The translations under genes were made by a program, and so were the position numbers. A DNA stretch of 64,000 bases from NCBI GenBank assembly GCA_900542145.1, contig UQMF01000001.1, positions 62,001 through 126,000 on the forward strand, written 5' to 3'. How positions within the stretch are numbered: the stretch's first letter is position 1; each line of letters begins with the position of its first letter. This document shows, piece by piece, positions 49,058-58,015 of the stretch. The stretch comes from an uncultured Oscillospiraceae bacterium. GTDB taxonomy: Bacteria > Bacillota > Clostridia > Oscillospirales > Ruminococcaceae. The notes under the pieces are model-generated. The model was not told where the DNA came from, did no database searches, and worked only from the letters and a program-made list of their open reading frames with translations.

Positions 49058-50527
49058 ATGAGAAGCTGCGGAATACTCATGCATATCACCAGCCTGCCTT
49101 CCCCCTACGGCATAGGGACTTTCGGCGCGGAAGCAGAGCGCTTCGCCGACTGGCTCCGGAGCGCCGGACAGAAATACTGGCAGGTGCTCCCGATAGGACC
49201 CACCGGCTATGGGGACTCCCCCTACCAGCCGTTTTCTTCCTTTGCCGGGGACCCTCTGCTCATCGACCTTGACGAACTTGCGGAGAACGGCTACCTTGCC
49301 AGGAGTTCCGTTACGGAGGCGGATTACGGCGCCGACCCCACCTTTGTTGACTACGACAAGATAAGGGGCGTGAAGATGGCGCTGCTGAAGGAGGCTTTCG
49401 CAGGATTCACCGACGATGTGGGCTACACCTCCTTCGTGATGGACGAGGGCGACTGGCTTGATGACTATGCGCTGTTTGCCGCCCTCAAGGAGAGATTCGG
49501 CAACAGACCCTGGACTGAATGGGAGGAATCCATCAAGCTGCGAAAGCCCGAAGCTGTCAAGCAATACACAGACGAACTGCAGAACGAGATAAAGTTCCAC
49601 AAATTCGTGCAGTACATCTTCTGGCGGCAGTGGGACAGATTCCACCGCTACTGCAACAAGAACGGGATACAGGTCATAGGCGATATCCCGATATACGTTT
49701 CCCCGGACTGCGCCGACGTGTGGGCGCACCCGGAGCTGTTCGAACTGGACGAAAGGCTGAATCCCAGGCGCGTCGCCGGAGTTCCGCCTGACCTGTTCTC
49801 CTCCACCGGACAGCTGTGGGGAAATCCGCTGTACAACTGGGAGGAAATGCACCGCACCGGCTATAAGTGGTGGCTCCAGCGTATCGGGAAATCCAAGGAG
49901 AACTACGACATGCTGAGGATAGACCACTTCCGGGCGTTCGACACCTACTACGCAATCCCGTTCGGACACAAGACCGCGGAAAACGGCGTGTGGGAAAAAG
50001 GCCCCGGCATGGAACTTTTCAATGCAATACGCAACGACCTCGGCGACGTCAACATAATCGCGGAGGACCTCGGCGATATCTTTGACAGCGTCCGGGAACT
50101 GCTCAGGAATACCGGATTCCCGGGAATGAGGGTGCTCCAGTTCGGGTTCAATCCCGAGAACAAGGACAACGAGCATCTGCCGCACAACTACCCCGTGAAC
50201 TGCTGCGCATACACCGGGACTCACGACAATATGCCGGTCATGCAGTGGTACCGCGAGGCGGACCGGGAGTCCAGGGCGATGGCGAAGCGCTACCTCCACA
50301 CGGGGCTGTTCGAGAAATTCAGCAGCAGCTGTATCCGCGCGGTGTATGCAAGCCCGGCGCAGCTGGCGGTGATTCCCATGCAGGATATACTGGGACTTGG
50401 CAAGGAGAGCCGCATGAACGTTCCCTCCACCGTTGGCGGAAACTGGCGCTGGCGCATGCTCCCGGGAAAGACCACCGACAAGCTCGCCGCAAAGCTGAGG
50501 GAGCTGGCGGAAACCTATTTCAGATGA
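49058..50527 (+). CDS. malQ: 4-alpha-glucanotransferase (amylomaltase, GH77)
   Basis: 489 aa. Rearranges alpha-1,4-glucans in maltodextrin and glycogen metabolism. GH77 marks: GILMHITSLPSPYGIGTFG start, YWQVLPIGPTGYGDSPYQPFS, GDIPIYVSPDCADVWAHPELF, GVPPDLFSSTGQLWGNPLY, the nucleophile Asp in MLRIDHFRAFDTYYAIP near residue 290, the acid Glu in IIAEDLGDI and GTHDNMPVMQWY. Start ATG 49058 with AAAGGAGG upstream. A pseudouridine synthase gene follows 13 bases later. Confidence 0.95.
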   Translation: MRSCGILMHITSLPSPYGIGTFGAEAERFADWLRSAGQKYWQVLPIGPTGYGDSPYQPFSSFAGDPLLIDLDELAENGYLARSSVTEADYGADPTFVDYDKIRGVKMALLKEAFAGFTDDVGYTSFVMDEGDWLDDYALFAALKERFGNRPWTEWEESIKLRKPEAVKQYTDELQNEIKFHKFVQYIFWRQWDRFHRYCNKNGIQVIGDIPIYVSPDCADVWAHPELFELDERLNPRRVAGVPPDLFSSTGQLWGNPLYNWEEMHRTGYKWWLQRIGKSKENYDMLRIDHFRAFDTYYAIPFGHKTAENGVWEKGPGMELFNAIRNDLGDVNIIAEDLGDIFDSVRELLRNTGFPGMRVLQFGFNPENKDNEHLPHNYPVNCCAYTGTHDNMPVMQWYREADRESRAMAKRYLHTGLFEKFSSSCIRAVYASPAQLAVIPMQDILGLGKESRMNVPSTVGGNWRWRMLPGKTTDKLAAKLRELAETYFR

Positions 50528-50540
50528 CCACGAGGACATA

Positions 50541-51506
50541 ATGACCGAGATAACCGTAACAAAAAACGACGCCGGACAGCGCGCCGACCGCTTTCTAACC
50601 AAAGCCTACCCGAATCTGTCGCTGCCGCTGATATGCAAGCTGATGAGGAAGAAGCGCATAAAGCTGAACGGCGCACGCACCGAGCCGAACACCAAGTTGG
50701 CGGAGGGCGACGTATTCCGATTCTATCTCAGCGACGAGCTCCTGGACACCGGCGGAAAGACGAAGCAGGCTGATTTCCGCGACGTGCCGCCGGTGCTTGA
50801 CCTGATTTACGAGGATGAGAATATCCTGCTGTGCGACAAGCCCGTCGGAATGGTGGTGCACGAGGACAACGACAACACCTCCGACACGCTGATAAACCGC
50901 ATAAAATGCTACCTCTGGAAGAAGGGGGAATACGACCCGGACAGCGAACTCAGCTTCGCACCGGCGCTGTGCAACCGTATCGACCGCAACACAGGCGGTA
51001 TAGTCATAGCAGCCAAGAACGCGGAATCCCTCCGGGTGCTGAATCAGAAAATACGGGACAGGGAGCTTGTGAAGCTGTACCTCTGCCTGGTGTGGGGGCG
51101 GCTTCCGCAGAAATCCGCCACGCTCACAGCGTACCTTGAAAAGCTCCCGGACGAGAACCGCGTGATAGTTTCCGACCGGAAAACTCCTGCCAACCGCACC
51201 ATCAGGACGAAATACCGTGTGCTCCGGGAATTCACCGACCGCAGCCTTGTGGAGGTAGACCTCCTCACCGGGCGCACCCACCAGATAAGGGCGCATTTCG
51301 CCCACATCGGGCACCCCCTCCTCGGGGACGGGAAATACGGCAGCAACAAGGACAACAAGCAGGTGGGAATGGACTGCCAGGCGCTGTATTCCTACAAGCT
51401 GCGGTTCGAGTTCACTACCCCGGCGGGCTGCCTTGAATATCTCAACGGCAGGGAATTCACCGTGAAGGATCCCGGAAAGATATGGTTCATGGACAGGGCA
51501 GAATAA
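50541..51506 (+). CDS. RluA-family 23S rRNA pseudouridine synthase
   Basis: 321 aa. N-terminal S4 RNA-binding domain (~10-75: QRADRFLTKAYPNLSLPLIC; KRIKLNGARTEPNTKLAEGD) and a RluA catalytic domain: YEDENILLCDKPVGMVVH, the catalytic Asp in NRIDRNTGGIVIAAKNAE near residue 150, and LLTGRTHQIRAHFAHIGHPLLGDGKYG. RluC- or RluD-type target uridines are likely but not distinguishable. GAGGACATA precedes the ATG; co-transcribed with malQ. Confidence 0.92.
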   Translation: MTEITVTKNDAGQRADRFLTKAYPNLSLPLICKLMRKKRIKLNGARTEPNTKLAEGDVFRFYLSDELLDTGGKTKQADFRDVPPVLDLIYEDENILLCDKPVGMVVHEDNDNTSDTLINRIKCYLWKKGEYDPDSELSFAPALCNRIDRNTGGIVIAAKNAESLRVLNQKIRDRELVKLYLCLVWGRLPQKSATLTAYLEKLPDENRVIVSDRKTPANRTIRTKYRVLREFTDRSLVEVDLLTGRTHQIRAHFAHIGHPLLGDGKYGSNKDNKQVGMDCQALYSYKLRFEFTTPAGCLEYLNGREFTVKDPGKIWFMDRAE

Positions 51507-51519
51507 TCCGGGAAGGCTA

Positions 51520-51548
51520 TTGCAATTTGCGAAAAAAAGGTGTATAAT
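51520..51548 (+). promoter_or_regulatory. Promoter of pduL
   Basis: TTGCAA (51520-51525), 17-base spacer, TATAAT (51543-51548). Confidence 0.75.
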
Positions 51549-51598
51549 GAATCTGATACGGCGGATCGCCGCAATAATATCATTCGGAGGAAAATAAA

Positions 51599-52183
51599 AT
51601 GGCAGAGAATGAAGTACTTATCGAAACATCTGCACGTCACGTTCATGTGACCCAGGAAACACTTGAGGCGCTCTTCGGCGCAGGCGCACAGCTCACCAAG
51701 AAGAAGGATCTGTCACAGCCGGGTCAGTTCGCAAGCGAGCAGCGCGTTACAGTAGTAGGCCCCAAGAAGGAGCTTGCAAACGTGAGCATTTTAGGTCCGG
51801 TACGTTCCGCTGACCAGGTAGAGCTTTCCGCTACCGACGCGCGTTCCATCGGTCTTGGTATTGATATCCGCGAGAGCGGCGACATCGCAGGAACCCCCGG
51901 ATGTACCCTGCGCGGCCCCGCCGGAGAAGTTACCATCAAGGAAGGCGTTATCGTTGCAAAGCGTCATATCCACCTCACCCCTGAGACCGCTGAAAAGCTC
52001 GGCGTGAAGAACAAGGACATCGTGTGGGTAAAGACCAACACCAACGGCAGAAACGCAATCCTCGGCGATGTTGTTATCAGAGTCAGCGATAAGTTCGCAG
52101 ACGCTATGCACATCGACACCGACGAGTCCAACGCTATCAGCGCTGTTCCCGGTCTGATGGGCACCATCATCAAGAGCCTGTAA
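51599..52183 (+). CDS. pduL: PduL-type phosphate acyltransferase
   Basis: 194 aa. Exchanges CoA and phosphate on acetyl or propionyl groups, unrelated in fold to Pta/EutD. Two similar halves, each with zinc-binding histidines: ETSARHVHVTQETLEALFG near residue 10 and VAKRHIHLTPETAEKLGV near 122; EQRVTVVGPK and ILGPVRSADQVELSATDA between. No N-terminal encapsulation helix is seen and no microcompartment genes are nearby, so it is probably the cytosolic phosphotransacetylase. Monocistronic, GGAGGAAAAT upstream. Confidence 0.93.
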   Translation: MAENEVLIETSARHVHVTQETLEALFGAGAQLTKKKDLSQPGQFASEQRVTVVGPKKELANVSILGPVRSADQVELSATDARSIGLGIDIRESGDIAGTPGCTLRGPAGEVTIKEGVIVAKRHIHLTPETAEKLGVKNKDIVWVKTNTNGRNAILGDVVIRVSDKFADAMHIDTDESNAISAVPGLMGTIIKSL

Positions 52184-52191
52184 TGATCACG

Positions 52192-52224
52192 GATCCCCTG
52201 CTCAGGTGAACAGGGGATCTTTTT
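52192..52224 (+). terminator. Terminator after pduL
   Basis: 9-bp perfect stem GATCCCCTG / CAGGGGATC with a 10-base loop, then TTTTT. Confidence 0.85.
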
Positions 52225-52265
52225 ATAGTATCGCCAGGTTTCGAGGTTCCGCGACTTATTTTCCA

Positions 52266-52294
52266 TTGACAGGAGCGCCGGGATTTGGTATAAT
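52266..52294 (+). promoter_or_regulatory. Promoter of the membrane/LOTUS-like/HPt operon
   Basis: TTGACA (52266-52271), 17-base spacer, TATAAT (52289-52294). An AATTGC / GCAATT inverted repeat follows at 52303-52320, at or just after the transcription start. Confidence 0.75.
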
Positions 52295-52347
52295 TATTGT
52301 GTAATTGCATGTGCGCAATTAGCTACTAATCAGGAAAGGAGGACAAA

Positions 52348-53352
52348 ATGCCAACAGAACAGGAGTTAAAAGAAAAGGAACAGGAAGAACTGTCAGATAT
52401 TCAATTTTCCGCTCACATAACCGAAGAATTCACCGCCGAGATTACCGAGCCTGCCCCGGATACCGCTCCAGAACAGCCGCTGCCCGAGGACGAATTCTCC
52501 CAGCGCGACCGGGAAATACTTGCGGCGCTGGACGAAATGCTGCAAAAGAACAGCGCTCCGCCCCGGGAACAGCCAAGAAAAAAACGTCCGGACTTCCGGC
52601 GGCTGACGATAGGCACGATGAAGCGCGGAGCAGGAGTGCTCTCCCTTGCGGTAACGCTGATCGTCATGGGGATCACGCTGATGTGCCTGCTTATTTCCGG
52701 AACACCGGACCTTACGCTGCTCATTAAAATCTCCCCTATCGCGGCGGTGCTGCTCGGCGCTGAGATACTGCTTAGCTGGCTCGCTTCCGGCAGGAAGATA
52801 CGAATACATATTCCCTGCGTGTGCGCCAACGCGGCGGTCGTTATCGGGTGCTGCATTCTGGCGGCGGTGCTCAGCGGAAACATCACCGAAACCGAGCAGG
52901 AATTCAGCAACCGCGCCGCCGAAGCCATGATATACGACAAGGCGTATCCGCTGCTGAAGCACACCGCGGATATCTCCGCGCTGACCGTGGACGCAGACCT
53001 CAATCTTGAGGGTGGGAAAAAACGCACGGACGATGTCATCACCTCCGCCGACGACATCAGCATAAACGTCGCCCTCGACGGGAACTACCTTTCCCCGGCG
53101 GAATTCGCAGCAGAATGCGGCGGCATAATCAGAGTATTCGGCGATCTTGATATCCCGGTGGACGGGTTCAGCTTCACCGCCGAAACAAGACTTATGAGTT
53201 TTACGCTGGACATTGAGGGAAAATTCCAGCAGGAATACACAGACGAAAAACTGACGGAACTTGTACGCTATGTATTCATAGAAGATTACGATTATATTCA
53301 GGATCTTGCGGACTTCACGGAGGAAACCTCCGAAGCCGCGACCGCAGAATAA
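52348..53352 (+). CDS. Membrane protein of unknown function
   Basis: 334 aa. A ~90-residue acidic, Pro-rich cytoplasmic N-terminus is followed by three or four membrane segments at ~95-185 (GVLSLAVTLIVMGITLMCLL; ISPIAAVLLGAEILLSWL; ANAAVVIGCCILAAVLSG) and a ~150-residue extracytoplasmic domain ending in an acidic tail. GGAGGACAAA precedes the ATG. First gene of an operon with the LOTUS-like and HPt genes. No recognised family. Confidence 0.75.
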   Translation: MPTEQELKEKEQEELSDIQFSAHITEEFTAEITEPAPDTAPEQPLPEDEFSQRDREILAALDEMLQKNSAPPREQPRKKRPDFRRLTIGTMKRGAGVLSLAVTLIVMGITLMCLLISGTPDLTLLIKISPIAAVLLGAEILLSWLASGRKIRIHIPCVCANAAVVIGCCILAAVLSGNITETEQEFSNRAAEAMIYDKAYPLLKHTADISALTVDADLNLEGGKKRTDDVITSADDISINVALDGNYLSPAEFAAECGGIIRVFGDLDIPVDGFSFTAETRLMSFTLDIEGKFQQEYTDEKLTELVRYVFIEDYDYIQDLADFTEETSEAATAE

Positions 53353-53392
53353 TTTTAATTCAATGAGTTTTTTTACTGGAAAGGATCAGAAA

Positions 53393-55612
53393 GTGATTAC
53401 AAAAGAGATGACAGAGGAACTGGGCAGCTGTATTGCCAAGCAGTTCCCTGATGAAGGAGTTTACCGCATTTCCCGTGTGGAAGAGTGGCTCTCCACAAAC
53501 GGATATACCCTTGAAAAACTGGGATTCCGGGATTTCCACGAGCTTATCGCCGCGGCGCCGGAGCTTTTCGGCACACCCAGATACAACCAGGATTCCTATG
53601 TGATAGTAAGGCGCTGCCGCACCAACGACCACGGTCACCCGGCGGACAGCTTCTTCGGGAACATGAACATCAACCTCAACGACGACATCATCGAGATGTC
53701 GCAGCAATCCCTGTATGCTCTGACAAAAGTGCTCGGAAGCGGACTTTCCGTGCAGGAGATGAAGCAGGAGATCTACGACAGCTTCACCCGGGCACGGGAC
53801 AGCCACAAGCTGACTTTCATGTCCGACAGGTATGTGTTCCCCATCGCGTATTGCAGCGACGGATTTCTCGTAAATGGCATAATCACCAAGAACCTCAGCC
53901 CCCGGGGAAAGAGCCTGTACTTCTCCTTTGAAAAGACCGACATCTTCAGCAGCGCCGCAATGGAACAGCGGCACCCGGCTCCCGAGGTTTCCGAGATAAG
54001 CAGGAGCGACAAGGCGGAGATATACCGGCTGCTCACCGCTAACTTCCCGTTCGACGCTCCGCAGCATATGGCGGCGGTCAGCAAGCTGCTTTCGGACAAC
54101 CATATCGACCGCTCACGCTACGGATTCTTCAAGATGAAGGACATGCTCGCCCAGATAGAGTTCCTGGACCTCAGCGACGTAGTGCTCGGCGGAGTTCCGC
54201 AGGTAATGGTGACTCTGCGCCGATCACCGGAATACACCGCTTCCGCCTATGAGCCGACGCGCTCCTGGCAGCACGGCAGCGAGCACACATTCACTCCGCG
54301 GACGGAATCCGCCGCCGTGGACAGCCGCCAGAACGGCGTTGCAATACCCACAGGGTCCCTCGAGGATTTCTGCAACCTGCCCCCGAAGCCGCTGAATATT
54401 CTCATGCAGTTCCTGGAGCACTCCGGGACGCGCCGGACGGCGCAGGAGCTCCGCCAGGAACTCTCCGAGGATTTCGACGCCGCACGCGCAGAGAACCGCC
54501 TGAGATTCTACGACGGGAAGATACTCTTCCCCTGCCGCTGGAAGCGCTCCGACGGCGCCCCGGTGGAGCTTACGCTCAAGCCCTCCACCTATGATGGCAG
54601 ACCGTGGTTCCTGAGCTTCGTGGACACCAACAGCCGCGACCAGATACAGCGCCCGATACAGCCCGGCCGCCAGCTGGAAAGCTTCGCGTTCCTGGGCAGC
54701 TGGAATACGTTCCTGTCAGAGCTTGCGGACAAGGCGCTCCCGGAGGACTGGGACTTCTCCAGTTCCAGCCAGAAGGATCACTATATTCTGATACAGTACA
54801 TCAAGTACACCTTCTATCGGCTAAAGCGCGAGAACAAGGTGTGCATTTCCCGTGACAGGCAGTTCGCGTGCTTCAACACCGGACTTGTGGATAAGCACTA
54901 CGACGACATCTACGCCTGCTTCGTCCCGAACGACCCAGGCAGCGAAACCGAATGGAAGTTCAGCGGATTCTGCACCGCCGCTTCGCGCACCCTCGGCAAG
55001 CAGATAGTGAATTGCTTCAATCCCCTGCCCCAGCCCCCGAGATACTTCGAGCACGGCGAGCAGCTTTTCTATGACGCTAACCGCGCCCTGCTCACGGATT
55101 TCGACCATATAATCATCGACAACATCAGCCGTCTGCCGGTGCAGTTCCTGTACGACCAGTTCACCGACTGCGAGGAGGCGCGCACGATAGTTGAAGAACT
55201 TCCCACCGCGGATTTCCGCCGCAAGCGCGAACTGTACGAGCAGCTGAAAACCATCGTATCCGACAACAGCCGCCTGTTTATCCGTATCCAGAACCGCCTG
55301 AAGGATTCCATTGAGCTTGCGAAGAAGAGAGTCAGCCGCAACTACAAGACCGCGATCCCGTCTTACTACCCGAAGCGCAACACCATGTCGCTCATGCTCC
55401 CACTCTGCCTGACAGACGAAGAAACCCCAGACATCGCCCTGGTTGTCGAGCAGACCGAAGCCGGTAACTACCAGGGGCAGACGATACTCACCCTGCCGCA
55501 GGCATACGTTGACGCGCGCCTGCTCTGCCAGCTGAACAGCGAGTGGCTCACCACCTCGAAGATAAACTCTGACGAAAACGACGAAGCAACGGAGGACATA
55601 ACAACAGAATGA
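53393..55612 (+). CDS. Large protein with two LOTUS/OST-HTH-like winged-helix segments
   Basis: 739 aa from GTG 53393 (AAAGGA 7 bases upstream); an ATG at 53363 lacks a ribosome site. Residues ~10-70 (IAKQFPDEGVYRISRVEEWL, LGFRDFHELIAAAPELF) and ~205-275 (YRLLTANFPFDAPQHMAAVSKLL, YGFFKMKDMLAQIEFLDL) each look like an OST-HTH/LOTUS winged helix, a fold that binds RNA or partner proteins. The middle and C-terminal ~400 residues have no recognised domain (FCNLPPKPLNILMQFLEHSG; LSELADKALPEDWDF; KKRVSRNYKTAIPSYYPKR). Its stop overlaps the HPt gene by ATGA. Confidence 0.75.
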   Translation: MITKEMTEELGSCIAKQFPDEGVYRISRVEEWLSTNGYTLEKLGFRDFHELIAAAPELFGTPRYNQDSYVIVRRCRTNDHGHPADSFFGNMNINLNDDIIEMSQQSLYALTKVLGSGLSVQEMKQEIYDSFTRARDSHKLTFMSDRYVFPIAYCSDGFLVNGIITKNLSPRGKSLYFSFEKTDIFSSAAMEQRHPAPEVSEISRSDKAEIYRLLTANFPFDAPQHMAAVSKLLSDNHIDRSRYGFFKMKDMLAQIEFLDLSDVVLGGVPQVMVTLRRSPEYTASAYEPTRSWQHGSEHTFTPRTESAAVDSRQNGVAIPTGSLEDFCNLPPKPLNILMQFLEHSGTRRTAQELRQELSEDFDAARAENRLRFYDGKILFPCRWKRSDGAPVELTLKPSTYDGRPWFLSFVDTNSRDQIQRPIQPGRQLESFAFLGSWNTFLSELADKALPEDWDFSSSSQKDHYILIQYIKYTFYRLKRENKVCISRDRQFACFNTGLVDKHYDDIYACFVPNDPGSETEWKFSGFCTAASRTLGKQIVNCFNPLPQPPRYFEHGEQLFYDANRALLTDFDHIIIDNISRLPVQFLYDQFTDCEEARTIVEELPTADFRRKRELYEQLKTIVSDNSRLFIRIQNRLKDSIELAKKRVSRNYKTAIPSYYPKRNTMSLMLPLCLTDEETPDIALVVEQTEAGNYQGQTILTLPQAYVDARLLCQLNSEWLTTSKINSDENDEATEDITTE

Positions 55613-55995
55613 TCTTTGAAGAAAAACTTGCCCAGTTCGGATTCGACATGAAGGAATACCTCCGCCGTTTCGACGACACACCGCAGCTGTACCAGGAATG
55701 CCTGACGCTTTACACCTCCAGCAGGAATATCGACAGGCTGTGCGAGCACTACTCCAACGGCGAGTGGGAGGAAGCGCAGAAAACCGCGCACACCCTGAAA
55801 GGCTCCTCCGCCAATCTTGCGCTGACGAAGCTGTGGGATCTCTATTCCAGGATTGTCGAGATACTGAAAACCGGCGACCCGGGGACTGCCGCGCCGCTGG
55901 TGCAGGAAGCCTCGGAGCTGGAATCCCAGCTCAGGGAGGTAGTGCAGGGAATGAAAAAAATCAGACGCAGCAAGAACGGCTACACGAACTTCTGA
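55609..55995 (+). CDS. HPt (histidine phosphotransfer) domain protein
   Basis: 128 aa. Four-helix Hpt domain with the phosphorylatable His in AHTLKGSSANLALTKLW near residue 64. Whole protein is little more than the domain plus a basic tail (MKKIRRSKNGYTNF). Starts inside the stop of the LOTUS-like gene, so the two are made together. No histidine kinase or receiver lies beside it, so the phosphorelay partners must be elsewhere. Confidence 0.88.
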   Translation: MIFEEKLAQFGFDMKEYLRRFDDTPQLYQECLTLYTSSRNIDRLCEHYSNGEWEEAQKTAHTLKGSSANLALTKLWDLYSRIVEILKTGDPGTAAPLVQEASELESQLREVVQGMKKIRRSKNGYTNF

Positions 55996-56001
55996 ATCCA
56001 C

Positions 56002-56034
56002 GCCCAGGGAGCTGATTCCCCGGGCATTGTTTTT
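56002..56034 (+). terminator. Terminator after the HPt gene
   Basis: Stem GCCC.GGGA / TCCC.GGGC with one mismatch and a 6-base loop, then ATTGTTTTT. Confidence 0.75.
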
Positions 56035-56085
56035 CCCATAATTGCCGCCAGGCGTGTGGGAAAATCCGCAGCATTCCCTGCGGCG

Positions 56086-56114
56086 TTGACTTTGCAAGAA
56101 TTTTATGGTAGAAT
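56086..56114 (+). promoter_or_regulatory. Promoter of the cardiolipin synthase gene
   Basis: TTGACT (56086-56091), 17-base spacer, TAGAAT (56109-56114). The ~130-base leader contains an imperfect 11-bp inverted repeat CTGGAAACCGG / CCGGTTTTCAG. Confidence 0.6.
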
Positions 56115-56251
56115 ATTAGGGAACATCCGAAAACTCATTTGAGCGGAAATACACAGTTCGCACCATTTCTGGAAACCGGCGCGCCTGCATATTTTGCCCT
56201 TCACACCGGTTTTCAGATATTCCCATGTAGTTTCGCGAAAGGAGACGCTTT

Positions 56252-57838
56252 ATGTCGTCCGGAAAGGGAAAAGTTAAGGGCAAAACGCTCCGGCTGCTGA
56301 AAAAGGGGCATAAGGGGCTTGTATACGCACTGTTCAGCCGATTCGGTCTGGTTGTGCTGATGCTTCTTGTTCAGATAGCTATGATTGTCGTTATCTATAA
56401 TATCTTCAAGGAATTCGTCCCACATTACTATGGAATTTCAATGGCGTTCAGCGCTTTCATGGTGCTGGTGCTTATCAACAGCCGTATGGACCCCACGTCA
56501 AAGGTCACATGGCTCGTTATAATCATGATAATGCCGGTTTTCGGCTCAATGCTGTATATCTACACCCAGAGCGACATCGGACACAGAACATTAAAGAAAA
56601 GGACCGATACTCTTGTGCGTAACGCCCGGGATATTATCCCACAGGATCCGGAGGTGCTGCGGCAGCTGAATCAGGAATCCCCCGGGGCGGCTTCCCTGGT
56701 GGCGTATCTTCAGAGGAACGCATGCCGCCCGGTTTTCGCCAACTCCGATGTGAAATACTTTCCCACCGGCGAGGAGAAATTCGCTGAGCTTGTAAAACAG
56801 CTGCGCAAGGCGGAACAGTTCATCTTCCTGGAATACTTCATCATAGACGAGGGTCTGATGTGGGGCGAGATACTGGAGATTCTCGCCGAAAAAGCGCGAA
56901 AGGGTGTGGAAGTCCGCGTAATGTACGACGGCACCTGCGAATTCTCACTCCTACCCCGGAACTACCCACAAAAGCTGAAGGAACTCGGCATAAACTGCAA
57001 GGTATTCGCGCCGCTCACACCGTTTCTCTCCACCCACTACAACTACCGCGATCACCGGAAGATAGTGGTCATAGACGGAAAGGTCGCCTTCACTGGCGGA
57101 GTTAATCTCGCGGACGAATACATAAACGAGATCGAGCGCTTCGGTCACTGGAAGGATACCGCCATAATGGTTCGCGGCGAGGCTGTGCGCAGCTTCACCA
57201 TGCTGTTCCTGCAAATGTGGAACATCACGGAATACAAGCCGGATTTCGGCGTGTACGTCGATCAGCCGGGAGGAATGATCCCCGAGGCGAAGGGCTACGT
57301 TATTCCCTACGGCGACTGCCCCCTCAGCAGCGAGAAACTCGGCGAGAGGGTGTATCTGGATATCCTTAACCGTGCGACTGAATACGTCCACATCATGACC
57401 CCCTACCTCGTTCTTGACGGAGTTATGCAGACCGCCCTGGAATTCGCCGCAGAACGCGGCGTGGACGTGAAACTGATACTCCCCGGTATCCCGGACAAGA
57501 AAGCGGCATACGCGCTGGCAAAGACGAACTACCGCCGCCTGCTGGATTCCGGCGTGAAGATCTACGAATACACTCCGGGATTCGTCCACGCAAAGGTATT
57601 CGTCAGCGACAGCCGGGAAGCAGTCGTGGGCACCATCAACCTGGACTACCGCAGCCTGTACCACCATTTCGAGTGCGCGGCGTATATGTACGACACGAAC
57701 TGCATTCCCCACATCGAAGAAGATTTCCAGCAAACACTGGACAAGTGCCGCCGCGTGACCTACGAATCCATCAGAAAGGAAAAGCTCATCACCAAGCTCA
57801 CAGGATTCTTCATGAAGGCGATAGCACCGTTGATTTAA
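56252..57838 (+). CDS. cls: Cardiolipin synthase (phospholipase D family)
   Basis: 528 aa. Condenses phosphatidylglycerol to cardiolipin. Two N-terminal membrane segments (GLVVLMLLVQIAMIVVIY; YYGISMAFSAFMVLVLI), a further one at ~90, then two PLD domains with HxK motifs: YRDHRKIVVIDGKVAFTGG near residue 270 and GFVHAKVFVSDSREAVVGT near 450. GGAGACGC precedes the ATG. Two cytoplasmic N-terminal basic residues clusters (KGKVKGKTLRLLKKGHKG) suit membrane association. Confidence 0.93.
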   Translation: MSSGKGKVKGKTLRLLKKGHKGLVYALFSRFGLVVLMLLVQIAMIVVIYNIFKEFVPHYYGISMAFSAFMVLVLINSRMDPTSKVTWLVIIMIMPVFGSMLYIYTQSDIGHRTLKKRTDTLVRNARDIIPQDPEVLRQLNQESPGAASLVAYLQRNACRPVFANSDVKYFPTGEEKFAELVKQLRKAEQFIFLEYFIIDEGLMWGEILEILAEKARKGVEVRVMYDGTCEFSLLPRNYPQKLKELGINCKVFAPLTPFLSTHYNYRDHRKIVVIDGKVAFTGGVNLADEYINEIERFGHWKDTAIMVRGEAVRSFTMLFLQMWNITEYKPDFGVYVDQPGGMIPEAKGYVIPYGDCPLSSEKLGERVYLDILNRATEYVHIMTPYLVLDGVMQTALEFAAERGVDVKLILPGIPDKKAAYALAKTNYRRLLDSGVKIYEYTPGFVHAKVFVSDSREAVVGTINLDYRSLYHHFECAAYMYDTNCIPHIEEDFQQTLDKCRRVTYESIRKEKLITKLTGFFMKAIAPLI

Positions 57839-58010
57839 TTCGGAATTCGTAATGCGTAATTCGTAATTGAGGTATCGGCTCCGCCGATGATATAAAAATA
57901 CCGGGCGACCGATGGTCGTCCGGTATTTGTTTACGACAATCATAATTCGTCCCACGAAGTGGGACACAATAATTCCGAATTACGCATTACGCATTACGCA
58001 TTCCGAATTA
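57837..58010. repeat. Inverted short-repeat region with tandem GCATTAC units
   Basis: Left arm 57837-57868 and right arm 57971-58010 are near-complementary; the right arm contains about three tandem 7-base ACGCATT units between CCGAAT flanks. A terminator hairpin lies between. Related AATTCCGAAT fragments recur at about 60632. No ORF. Confidence 0.6.
57896..57931 (+). terminator. Terminator after cls, possibly bidirectional
   Basis: About 15-bp stem AAATACCGGGCGACC / GGTCGTCCGGTATTT with a 3-base loop and one G-T pair, then GTTTA; the same hairpin can serve the aminotransferase gene on the other strand. Confidence 0.75.
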
Positions 58011-58015
58011 TCCCA

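Noticed and set aside
49040..50602. 520-codon minus-strand frame opposite malQ
   Set aside because: Shadow of malQ; no start context and no family resemblance.
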